A stretch of 64,000 nucleotides of DNA, taken from Streptomyces sp. NBC_01296 (GTDB lineage: Bacteria > Actinomycetota > Actinomycetes > Streptomycetales > Streptomycetaceae). Position numbers and translations under genes: made by a program. Of this stretch, positions 52,101 through 59,523 are shown in pieces. The notes below the pieces were generated by a model. It was not told where the DNA came from. It saw only the letters and a list, made by a program, of their open reading frames with translations, and made no database searches. The stretch's first letter is position 1. Every line of letters begins with the position of its first letter. Where the stretch lies: assembly GCF_035984415.1 (NCBI RefSeq), contig NZ_CP130720.1:6014001-6078000 (forward strand), in the 5' to 3' direction.

Positions 52101-54517
52101 CGCAGTGGCTGCGCCTGTCCAAGACCGAGCTCACCGCCGCCCAGAAGCAGAAGTTCCCGCACCTGGCGACGTACGCCGCCTACTCCGTCGACCCGCGCGA
52201 CCGGGACCGCGTACGGGAGGCCCTGCGCGGCCAGCTCGTCGCGAGCGCCCGCGCCGCGAACGGCGCCGTCCTGGCCGCGACCGGCGTGCAGCTCGCCGGC
52301 GTGCTCGACGACCTGTACGCGAACACGGCCGCGCTCGGCCCCGTCTTCAAGGACGGCCGCCCCACCCTCTCCGTCTGGGCCCCCACCGCCCAGCAGGTCG
52401 CCCTCGAGCTCGACGGCCGCACCGTCGCCATGCACCGCGACGACACCACCGGCGTCTGGTCGGTGCGCGGTGAGCGCAACTGGACCGGCAAGCCGTACCG
52501 CTACGCCGTGACCGTGTGGGCCCCGAGCACCCGCCAGGTGGTCCGCAACCTGGTCACCGACCCGTACTCCACCGCCCTGACCACCGATTCCACCTACAGC
52601 CTGGCCGTCGACCTGGCCGACCCGAAGCTGGCCCCGCCCGGCTGGGGGGCACTGCGCAAGCCCGCGCCCGTCCCCTTCACCTCGGCGCAGATCCAGGAGC
52701 TCCACATCCGCGACTTCTCCGTCGCGGACCGTACGAGCACCCACCCCGGCCAGTACCTGGCCTTCACCGACACCGGCTCGGCGGGCATGCAGCACCTGCG
52801 CGCGCTGGCCGCGTCCGGCACCTCCTACGTCCACCTCCTGCCCGCCTTCGACATCGGGACCATCCCGGAGAAGGCCTCCGACCGCACCGAGCCCGCCTGC
52901 GACCTGAAGGTGTACGCGCCGGACTCGCCGGAGCAGCAGGCCTGCGTGGCCGCCGCGGCCGCGAAGGACGCGTACAACTGGGGCTACGACCCGCTGCACT
53001 ACACCGTGCCGGAGGGCTCGTACGCGAGCGACCCCAACGGCACGGCCCGTACCGTCGAGTTCCGCAGGATGGTCCAGTCGCTGAACGGGGCCGGCCTGCG
53101 CACGGTGATGGACGTCGTCTACAACCACACCGTCGCCTCCGGCCAGTCCGACAAGTCGGTGCTGGACCGCATCGTGCCGGGCTACTACCAGCGGCTGCTG
53201 GCGGACGGCTCGGTCGCCAACTCCAGCTGCTGCGCCAACACGGCTCCCGAGAACGCCATGATGGGCCGGCTCGTCGTGGACTCCATCGTCACCTGGGCCA
53301 AGGAGTACAAGGTCGACGGCTTCCGCTTCGACCTGATGGGCCACCACCCGAAGGCGAACATCCTGGCCGTCCGCCAGGCCCTCGACGCGCTGACCGTCGC
53401 CAAGGACGGCGTCGACGGCAAGAAGATCATCCTCTACGGGGAGGGCTGGAACTTCGGCGAGGTCGCGGACGACGCCCGCTTCGTCCAGGCCACGCAGAAG
53501 AACATGGCGGGCACCGGCATCGCCACCTTCTCGGACCGCTCGCGCGACGCGGTCCGCGGCGGCGGCCCCTTCGACGAGGACCCGCGCGTCCAGGGCTTCG
53601 CCTCGGGCCTGTTCACCGCCCCGAACGCCTCGCCCGCGAACGGCACCCCCGACCAGCAGCGGGCCCGGCTCCTGCACGCCCAGGACCTGATCAAGGTCGG
53701 GCTGTCCGGCAACCTCGCCTCGTACGCCTTCACGGACACCGCGGGCCGGCGCACCAAGGGCTCCGAGGTGGACTACAACGGCTCCCCGGCCGGCTACGCG
53801 GCGGCCCCGGGCGACGCCCTCTCCTACGCGGACGCCCACGACAACGAAACCCTGGCCGACGCCCTGACGTACAAGCTGCCGGAGGGCACCTCCACCGCCG
53901 ACCAGGCCCGTATGCAGGTCCTGGCGATGGCCGTCGGCACCCTCTCCCAGGGCCCGTCGCTGTCCCAGGCGGGCACGGACCTGCTCCGCTCGAAGTCCCT
54001 GGACCGCAATTCGTACGACAGCGGCGACTGGTTCAACGCCGTCCACTGGGACTGCCGCGACGGCAACGGCTTCGGCCGCGGCCTGCCGCCGGCCGCCGAC
54101 AACGGCTCCAAGTGGCTGTACGCGAAGCCCCTGCTGGCCGGCCGCCCGGCACCCGCCTGCGCCGACATCACCGGAGCCTCGGCGGCCTACCGCGACCTGC
54201 TGCGGATCCGTACGACGGAACCGGCCTTCGCCCTCACCACACCCGAGGCGGTCCAGGCCGCGCTGGCCTTCCCGCTCTCCGGCAAGGACGAGACCCCGGG
54301 GGTGATCACCATGACCCTCGGCGACCTGGTGGTGGTCTTCAACGCCACGCCCGCCGCCCAGCACCAGCGCATCCCGGCCCTCGCGGGCACCGGCTACGCC
54401 CTGCACCCGGTCCAGGCGGCCGGATCCGACCCCGCGGTCAAGCAGGCGACGTACGACGCACGGACAGGAGAGTTCACGACCCCGCCCCGCACGGTGTCGG
54501 TCTTCACACGACGGTGA
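49175..54517 (+). CDS. Secreted bifunctional amylase/pullulanase with carbohydrate-binding modules
   Basis: 1780 residues from TTG 49175 (AAGGAG 7 bp upstream; LIRPAAGAIAAALAVTLLPA begins a signal peptide ending near AAAA). It has two GH13 modules. The first (about 45-480) carries VITNHTAD, DGFRIDTVKH (nucleophile about residue 305), GEVYSAD (about 338) and LGNHDMGRF. A linker/Ig-like part (about 620-700) follows, then two PUD/CBM41-like modules beginning YAVVHYNRPDGDY (about 717) and AVLHYQRADGAYDGW (about 824). The second module is pullulanase type I: VWAPTAQQV, VVYNHT, DGFRFDLMGHH (about 1383), YGEGWNFGE (about 1420), SYADAHDNE. It should cut alpha-1,4 and alpha-1,6 bonds of starch and pullulan. 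Its tail overlaps the convergent GNAT gene by 14 bp. Confidence 0.95.
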   Translation: MIRPAAGAIAAALAVTLLPALPAAAAAPPAPPSDAKLAAEPARHDLTREQFYFVLPDRFANGDPRNDTGGLTGTRLETGLDPTDKGFYQGGDLKGLTDRLDYIKGLGTTAIWMAPIFKNQPVQGKGADVSAGYHGYWITDFTQVDPHFGTNADLERLIDKAHAKGMKVFFDVITNHTADVVDYREQSYSYLSKGAFPYLTKDGVPFEDADYADGKKKFPRVDAGSFPRTPFVPDAKKGLKAPAWLNDPTMYHNRGDSTFAGESSDQGDFFGLDDLWTERPEVVDGMEKIYEKWVKDFAIDGFRIDTVKHVNTGFWTQWATALDKYAAQRGRKNFFMFGEVYSADTAVTSPYVTQGRLDATLDFPLQDAIRSYASQGAAASRLGSVLADDYRYTTDKANAYEQVTFLGNHDMGRFGSFLKQDRPGAGEQELLDRYRLANELMFFSRGNPVVYSGDEQGFTGAGGDKDARQPLFATKVADYLDDDQLGTVRTHASDAYDPGHPLYKQISALSKLTKDHPALRDGVQSERFADGSVYAFARTDARSRTEYLVAANNAAEARTVELDAPAGAQYRTLYGGNALLRASTAGKLAVTVPALGSVVLQGIAPLAAPSTKPALTLKAPAPGATGTVELSADVTGGGLNRVVFAAQTGTGKWQVLGSADHAPYKVTQNITAPAGTALRYKAVVVDSAGHRASALAESVSGQVPPAPAPTATQRDYAVVHYNRPDGDYTNWRLYAWGDIADGEGTPWPAGHGFTGRDAYGAFAYVKLKPGASSVGYLVIDKDGNKDVAADRTLDVTKTGEVWLEQGKEAARTDRPAYPPQDATKAVLHYQRADGAYDGWGLHVWTGAASPTDWSKPLLPVRTDSYGAVYEVPLAAGATSLSYILHKGDEKDLPSDQSLDLKATGHEVWMLGGRAPYLLPQPAGSSAALDLTKAQAVWIDRDTLAWNAPAAAASVQLLASREGAITAENGILHADGAQWLRLSKTELTAAQKQKFPHLATYAAYSVDPRDRDRVREALRGQLVASARAANGAVLAATGVQLAGVLDDLYANTAALGPVFKDGRPTLSVWAPTAQQVALELDGRTVAMHRDDTTGVWSVRGERNWTGKPYRYAVTVWAPSTRQVVRNLVTDPYSTALTTDSTYSLAVDLADPKLAPPGWGALRKPAPVPFTSAQIQELHIRDFSVADRTSTHPGQYLAFTDTGSAGMQHLRALAASGTSYVHLLPAFDIGTIPEKASDRTEPACDLKVYAPDSPEQQACVAAAAAKDAYNWGYDPLHYTVPEGSYASDPNGTARTVEFRRMVQSLNGAGLRTVMDVVYNHTVASGQSDKSVLDRIVPGYYQRLLADGSVANSSCCANTAPENAMMGRLVVDSIVTWAKEYKVDGFRFDLMGHHPKANILAVRQALDALTVAKDGVDGKKIILYGEGWNFGEVADDARFVQATQKNMAGTGIATFSDRSRDAVRGGGPFDEDPRVQGFASGLFTAPNASPANGTPDQQRARLLHAQDLIKVGLSGNLASYAFTDTAGRRTKGSEVDYNGSPAGYAAAPGDALSYADAHDNETLADALTYKLPEGTSTADQARMQVLAMAVGTLSQGPSLSQAGTDLLRSKSLDRNSYDSGDWFNAVHWDCRDGNGFGRGLPPAADNGSKWLYAKPLLAGRPAPACADITGASAAYRDLLRIRTTEPAFALTTPEAVQAALAFPLSGKDETPGVITMTLGDLVVVFNATPAAQHQRIPALAGTGYALHPVQAAGSDPAVKQATYDARTGEFTTPPRTVSVFTRR

Positions 54518-55040
54518 GCTGATCGAGCCGCTTCTCGAGCAGGATCACCCCGTACACCCGTCCGTCCTTGCCCTCCTTGTGGGGGAACTCCCCGACCACC
54601 CGGTAGCCCGCACCCCGGTAGTACGCGAGCAGCCGGGGGTTGGTGGAGACGCAGTCCAGCCGCGCCCGCGGCAATCCTGATCCGGCGATCCGGCGCTCGG
54701 CATGTTCGAGCAGCCGGCGCCCGGCTCCCGCGGGCGCGGTTTCGCGTTCCACCATCAGCCGGTGCACGTAGCCGGCGACCGGCGGCTGCACGCCCCAGGC
54801 CTCCTCGTCGGAGAACCACAGCTCGTACGCGCCGATGATCCGCCCGTCGCTGTCCCCGGCGAGCCACACCTCGCCCTCGCGCATCTTCGCCAGGAAGTGC
54901 GCGGCGTCCTTGTCCCCGGGCTTCCACTGGTCGATCCCGTGCTTGCGCATCCACCGGGCGGCCTGGTCGTACAGGGCCACCAGCGTGGCGGCGTCCTTCT
55001 CCACGGCCCGCCGGAACAAGATCCCGTCATCAATGATCAC
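54504..55040 (-). CDS. GNAT-family N-acetyltransferase
   Basis: 178 residues, GTG start at 55040 (MIIDDGILFRRAVEKDA). Acetyl-CoA-binding motif A region: VHRLMVERETAPAGAGRRLLEHAERR (about 91-116; the R/Q-x-x-G-x-G/A loop is APAGAGRR). C-terminal LDCVSTNPRLLAYYRGAGYRVVG is the typical motif B. Substrate is unknown. The GKDGRVYGVILLEKRL end overlaps the convergent pullulanase gene. Confidence 0.85.
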   Translation of the reverse strand: MIIDDGILFRRAVEKDAATLVALYDQAARWMRKHGIDQWKPGDKDAAHFLAKMREGEVWLAGDSDGRIIGAYELWFSDEEAWGVQPPVAGYVHRLMVERETAPAGAGRRLLEHAERRIAGSGLPRARLDCVSTNPRLLAYYRGAGYRVVGEFPHKEGKDGRVYGVILLEKRLDQLTVV

Positions 55041-55081
55041 GCGGGTATTATCACGCGGATGATCACCGGCGGCCGGTCAGG

Positions 55082-55819
55082 TCAGCGCGGGCCGGGCACC
55101 GCGTGCTCGGCGGTGGCGGTGGCAGTGGTGGCGGGGACGAGCCCCCCGAGCCGCCCGACCAGTTCCCCGAACGGCCCGTCGGCCGGCTCGTCGGCGAGGA
55201 TCCGCCCGAGGATCCCGGCCATCTCCCCGTCGTACGCGGCGCTTACGGCGGCCAGCGCGGCGAAGTCGTGCACCAGCTGCAGCTCCAGCTCGGCCCGCGG
55301 GATCTTCCGCTCCTCCAGCCAGATCAGCGCGGTGGACTCCGCCAGCGACACCCAGGACCGCACCACGAGCTCCAGCCGCGCAGGCGGCTTCTCGATCCCG
55401 ATGTGCGTGACGATCTGCTCGTACGCGGCCTGCCGGACCTCGTCGATCATCGCGTTGGTCCGGTTGCTCCCGACCGCCGGCCCGCCGCGCATCAGCGCCG
55501 AGAATCCGGGCCCGTGGTCGTCGACGAACGCGAAGAACCGGCCCATGACGCGCAGCAGCCGCGCCCCGAGCGGGCCCTCCTGCGGCTCCACGAACCGCTG
55601 CGCGAGCTCATCGGCGGCCCGCCGCAGCGCGGCCTCGTACAGGCTCAACTTGCCCGGAAAGTAGTGGTAGACGAGCGGCCGGGATATCCCGGCGGCCGCC
55701 GCGATCTCGTCGATCGAGACGTCGTCGGGCGACCTGTGGCTGAACAGCTCCAGGGCCACCCCGATCAGCTGCTGCCGCCGCTCCTCGACACCCATCCTGC
55801 GCCGCGTCCCGGTAGTCAT
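55082..55819 (-). CDS. TetR-family regulator
   Basis: 245 residues. HTH: ERRQQLIGVALELFSHRSPDDVSIDEIAAAAGISRPLVYHYFPGKLSLYEAAL (about 13-65), the standard TetR fold. The ligand domain includes FSALMRGGPAVGSN and ALIWLEERKIPRAEL. It lies 30 bp downstream of the ferredoxin-reductase gene in one leftward operon and could regulate it. The inducer is unknown. Confidence 0.85.
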   Translation of the reverse strand: MTTGTRRRMGVEERRQQLIGVALELFSHRSPDDVSIDEIAAAAGISRPLVYHYFPGKLSLYEAALRRAADELAQRFVEPQEGPLGARLLRVMGRFFAFVDDHGPGFSALMRGGPAVGSNRTNAMIDEVRQAAYEQIVTHIGIEKPPARLELVVRSWVSLAESTALIWLEERKIPRAELELQLVHDFAALAAVSAAYDGEMAGILGRILADEPADGPFGELVGRLGGLVPATTATATAEHAVPGPR

Positions 55820-55849
55820 GCGGACACCCTACTGGGCCCGCAGCAGGGC

Positions 55850-56899
55850 TCAGAGATCCAGGACCAGGTGGTCGTCCTCGGCGCGGGAGACGCACAGGAG
55901 CATCGAGTCCTCGCGTTCCCGGTCCGTGAGGAGGGTGTCGCGGTGGTCGACCTCGCCTGCGAGGACGCGGTGTTGGCAGGTGCCGCAGAAGCCCTGTTCG
56001 CAGGAGTACGGGGTAGCGGGGAGCTCCCGGCGGACCGCGGACAGGGTGGATTCGTCCGCCGCGACCTCGATCGTGCGGCCCGAGCGGTGGAGTTCCACGG
56101 TGAAGGGGCGGGAGGTCCCGCTCGAGGGGGCCGTCGCGGCGAAGCGTTCCAGGTGGACCGGGGCGGTGGGTGGGGCTGCTTCTCGGACCGCCTTCATCAG
56201 GGGGTCCGGGCCGCAGCAGTAGATCAGGGTGTCCGGGCCCGTTGCGGCGAGCGCGGTCAGGTCGGGGAGGCCCGCCTCGTCCTGCGGGGTGATGGTGACC
56301 CGGGAGCCGTACGCGTCCAGTTCGGCGATGAACGGCATGGAGGAGCGCGAGCGGCCGCCGTACAGAAGGGTCCAGTCCGCGCCCGCCGCCTCGGCCGCGC
56401 GGAGCATCGGGAGGATGGGCGTGATGCCGATTCCGCCCGCGATGAAGACGTACGAGGAAGACGGCTCCAGCTCGAAGCGGTTGCGGGGTGGGCGTACGGC
56501 CAGTTCCGCGCCCTCCCGCAACTGGGCGTGCGCCTCGCGGGAGCCGCCGCGGCCGTCGTCGATCCGGCGGATCGCGATCGTGTAGCGGCCCGTGTCCGCC
56601 GGATCGCCGCAGAGGCTGTACTGGCGGATCCGGCCCGAGGGGAGCCGTACGTCCACGTGCGCGCCCGGGGTCCACGGCGGGAGCTCCGGGGATTCGAGAA
56701 CCAGCATCAGGACCCCGTCCGCAGGCTCCGTACGGGAGACGATCAGGGCCGGCAGCCAACGCCGCGGGGAGTGGCCCGAGATCGGGGTCTCCAGCGCCGG
56801 GAGGGGCCACAGGGGGGAGCGGGCGATGCGCCCCCGCAGGGCGCGGCGGGTCACCAGGGCCGCGCCCGCCAGCGCCGCCAGCTTCAGGGCGCGGCTCAT
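55850..56899 (-). CDS. PDR/VanB-type ferredoxin-NAD(P)H reductase
   Basis: 349 residues from ATG 56899, overlapping the stop of the upstream gene (ATGA). N-terminal anchor-like stretch (MSRALKLAALAGAALV). Flavin motif RIRQYSLCGDP (about 99-109), NAD(P) motif FIAGGIGITPILPM (about 155-168) and CCGPDPLM. C-terminal plant-type 2Fe-2S ferredoxin domain, YSCEQGFCGTCQHRV (about 298-312) with a last Cys in LLCVSR. It passes electrons from NAD(P)H to an oxygenase. Its immediate neighbour is a putative diiron enzyme, the likely electron acceptor. Confidence 0.9.
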   Translation of the reverse strand: MSRALKLAALAGAALVTRRALRGRIARSPLWPLPALETPISGHSPRRWLPALIVSRTEPADGVLMLVLESPELPPWTPGAHVDVRLPSGRIRQYSLCGDPADTGRYTIAIRRIDDGRGGSREAHAQLREGAELAVRPPRNRFELEPSSSYVFIAGGIGITPILPMLRAAEAAGADWTLLYGGRSRSSMPFIAELDAYGSRVTITPQDEAGLPDLTALAATGPDTLIYCCGPDPLMKAVREAAPPTAPVHLERFAATAPSSGTSRPFTVELHRSGRTIEVAADESTLSAVRRELPATPYSCEQGFCGTCQHRVLAGEVDHRDTLLTDREREDSMLLCVSRAEDDHLVLDL

Positions 56900-57792
56900 G
56901 CGGTGGCGCCGCCGTTCGCGCCGGGGGAGGAGGCCAGGTAGGCCACGGCCTGGGCCGTCGAGCCCTCCTGGGAGGGGTGGTACGTACGGGAGAGGTACGT
57001 CGGGATCGACTTCAGCATGGCGCCCGTCGAAGGGAGCGTGCCCTGTGCGCCCGCGCGGAAGAACTGGCCGAGGGAGGCCTTGGCGCCGGTCAGCTCCGGG
57101 TCGTTCTCCATGAAGAAGCGGGCTCCCCGCTGCCACAGGAAGACGAGGGCCGTGAACGCGGTGGCCCAGGTCCGGGCCCGCCGGCGGTAGCCGCCGTCCA
57201 CGTGCATGAAGAGGTCGAAGGCCACCGAGCGGTGCTCCACCTCCTCCGCGCCGTGCCAGCGCAGCAGGTCCAGCATCGTCGGGTCCGCGCCCCGGCGGTC
57301 CAGTTCGTCCGCGTTGAGCACCCAGTTCCCGAGGAACGCCGTGTAGTGCTCGATCGCCGCGATGATCGCGATGCGCTCCATGAGCCACCAGTGCCGGGCC
57401 TTGCCCGGGGGCAGGGTCCGGTCGCCGAGCAGCTTCTCGAAGAGCCAGTCCACCTGCGCCGTGTACGGGGTCGGGTCCAGGCCCAGCCGCTTCAGGTGCG
57501 GGAGCACGTCGTCGTGCGCGGCGGCGTGCATGGCCTCCTGGCCGATGAACCCGACGACGTCCGCGCGCAGTTGCTCGTCCTTGATGTACGGGAGCACCTG
57601 CTTGTAGACGTGTACGAACCAGCGCTCGCCCGCGGGCAGCAGCAGGTGCAGCACGTTGATGGTGTGCGTGGCGAACGGATCGCCGGGCAGCCAGTGGAGC
57701 GGGGTGTCCTCCCAGCCGAAGGACACGTTCCGCGCCTTGAGCTCGATGTGTTCCGACGCCACGGGGGCGGGCGCGAGCGGCGTATTAGACAT
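56896..57792 (-). CDS. Metal-dependent hydrolase family (PF10118-like) diiron protein
   Basis: 298 residues from ATG 57792. Acidic helical protein with the metal pattern FIGQEAMHAAAHDDVL (E82-x2-H-type, about 81-95), IIAAIEHYTAFL (about 142-153) and LRWHGAEEVEHRSVAF (about 175-190), the ExxH...ExH...EExEH arrangement of COG3687. Although named hydrolase, the fold resembles ferritin-type diiron carboxylate enzymes. Coupling to a ferredoxin reductase supports an oxygen-activating role. It is the first gene of the reductase/TetR operon. Confidence 0.75.
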   Translation of the reverse strand: MSNTPLAPAPVASEHIELKARNVSFGWEDTPLHWLPGDPFATHTINVLHLLLPAGERWFVHVYKQVLPYIKDEQLRADVVGFIGQEAMHAAAHDDVLPHLKRLGLDPTPYTAQVDWLFEKLLGDRTLPPGKARHWWLMERIAIIAAIEHYTAFLGNWVLNADELDRRGADPTMLDLLRWHGAEEVEHRSVAFDLFMHVDGGYRRRARTWATAFTALVFLWQRGARFFMENDPELTGAKASLGQFFRAGAQGTLPSTGAMLKSIPTYLSRTYHPSQEGSTAQAVAYLASSPGANGGATA

Positions 57793-57854
57793 GGCGTCAA
57801 TGTACTGAGGGGTAGGGGAGAGGAAAACCCCTCTGCGCCCACCACTTCACGCAG

Positions 57855-57889
57855 GAGTCCCCCGGGCGCGCACCGCGCCCGGGGGACTC
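57855..57889. terminator. Strong terminator
   Basis: A 16-bp perfect stem (57855-57870 with 57874-57889; GAGTCCCCCGGGCGCG) and a 3-nt loop CAC, just after the stop of the leftward lipoprotein gene. Confidence 0.8.
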
Positions 57890-57913
57890 AGCTCTGCCGT
57901 CCGGCCCGTCCGG

Positions 57914-59362
57914 TCAGCGCTCGGCGTGGCCGCTCGCGAGGGCCCACTCGCGGTTGAGCGTGCCCAGCGGGATCTTGCGCTCGAAGAGCGGCGTGCCGAA
58001 CAGGGAGAGCTGCAGGTGCAGGTTCCCGCTCAGGTCGAAGCCGCCGTACAGCGCCCAGGAGCCGCTGAGGGAGGTCTTGCCGTCGCTGGACGCGCTCGCC
58101 TTGGCGTCGGCCTCGCCGCGCAGGTACGGGGCGAAGTCCGCGCTGACGCCGACGGCCCCGTACAGACCGACGGAGGCCTCGGCGCCGAGCGCGCCCTTGA
58201 CCTTGCCGGAGGCGGTGACGGTCGCCGTGACCGGAGTGCTCTTGACGTTGGACTGGCTGACCGGCGTCCAGCCCTTGCCCAGGGCGTAGGTGCCGCCGAC
58301 CTTGAAGTCGCCCTTGACGTCCTGCTGGACGTCGAGGGTCACGCGGCCGTCGGCCTCCACCTGGACGTAGCAGGTCAGGTCGAGGTTGACGACGACCGGC
58401 ACCGGGCCGACCTGGATGACCGGAGCGCTGTGCAGCTTGGCGAACGGGATCCGCTTGGGCGCTCCGGTGCTCGCGGCGGCGCGGCCCTGGAGCTTCCACT
58501 GCGAGGACCAGTCGCCGCTCATGCCGAGGAACGCGCCGCGCGGGCCGGAGCCGCCGCTGCCGTCGTAGGAGAACTCCACCTGGGGGGCGAGCTGGACGAA
58601 CCCGGACACCGAGGCGCCGGCCGAGGCGGGGGCGTCCGGGGCGGTGTCGACGGCGGCGTTCACGTCGAGCCGCAGGTTGCCGAGCGGCAGCTTGGCGCCC
58701 TCGGGGCCGAACTTCACGCCCCCGGTCTTGGCCCAGGAGAAGGTGACGCCCTTCATCAGGGGCTCGACGGTGACCGACGAGGGATCGACGGGGACCTTGC
58801 CGTCGGCCTTGTCGTCGTTCAGGACGGAGGCCAGCGTCGTGGAGGCGGTCTTGACCTCGGTGCCGCGGTCGGTCTTCCCGACGACCTCGGTGACCTTGGC
58901 GAGCAGGCCGTTGGGGGCGCCGGGCGCCGGCGCGCTGGCGATGACGTCGCCCACGGCGACGGGCTTGTCGGCCTCGGGGGACGCGCTCGATGCGGACGGC
59001 GCACCCGAGGCGGGAGACTTGCCCGCCTCCGGCTTCTTGCCCGGTGCGGGGGAGTGGGCGGGCCCCTGCGGGGCCTTGGCTATGACGGCCCGTCCGCTCG
59101 CCTGGTCGTACGAGGCGACCTTCAGCGAGGACTTCTCGGTCTTGCCCTTCCCGCCGGCGCGGGCCACGGCCGCCGGTGTGGGGGTCCCCTGCGGCGCCGC
59201 GGCAACGTCGAGCTGCTGCGACGTGCCGTCGCCGGCGGGCGCGAGGGTGGCGGGGGCGGCCGCGTCTGCGGCGCCGGTGTGCGGTGTCGAGGAGCAGCCG
59301 GTGGCGGTGAGCGCCAGGGTGGTCAGGCCAGGGAGGAGGAGCCGTCGGGCGAGCATGCGCAC
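57914..59362 (-). CDS. Large beta-rich lipoprotein
   Basis: 482 residues. Signal peptide LLLPGLTTLALTATGC with a lipobox (LTATGC, Cys about 23) makes it a lipoprotein. Residues 25-140 are a Pro/Ala/Gly/Ser linker. The remainder alternates Gly/Ser/Thr strands (VDVNAAVDTAPDAPASAG, VKGDFKVGGTYALGK, VTASGKVKGALGAEASVGLYGAVGVSADFAPYLRGE) with a run of repeats. I do not recognise a family. It could be an outward-facing barrel-like or adhesive surface protein. Confidence 0.65.
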   Translation of the reverse strand: MRMLARRLLLPGLTTLALTATGCSSTPHTGAADAAAPATLAPAGDGTSQQLDVAAAPQGTPTPAAVARAGGKGKTEKSSLKVASYDQASGRAVIAKAPQGPAHSPAPGKKPEAGKSPASGAPSASSASPEADKPVAVGDVIASAPAPGAPNGLLAKVTEVVGKTDRGTEVKTASTTLASVLNDDKADGKVPVDPSSVTVEPLMKGVTFSWAKTGGVKFGPEGAKLPLGNLRLDVNAAVDTAPDAPASAGASVSGFVQLAPQVEFSYDGSGGSGPRGAFLGMSGDWSSQWKLQGRAAASTGAPKRIPFAKLHSAPVIQVGPVPVVVNLDLTCYVQVEADGRVTLDVQQDVKGDFKVGGTYALGKGWTPVSQSNVKSTPVTATVTASGKVKGALGAEASVGLYGAVGVSADFAPYLRGEADAKASASSDGKTSLSGSWALYGGFDLSGNLHLQLSLFGTPLFERKIPLGTLNREWALASGHAER

Positions 59363-59523
59363 GTGGGTGAACCTTCAGTACGTGAGGGGGGTGTTGGCGG
59401 GTTACCGAGAGGTAACCGGAATCCGATCATGCCATGCGCACACTGCGGCAGTCATGTCCGGATCCCGCCAACTCCCCGACCGTTCTTGACGGTTGAAGAT
59501 TCACTCACCCTGCTGCGACGCGG

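Noticed and set aside
48998..54406. 1802-codon leftward reading frame
   Set aside because: Complement of the amylase/pullulanase gene, which has GH13 motifs and a signal peptide. The complement is low-complexity Gly/Val/Arg.
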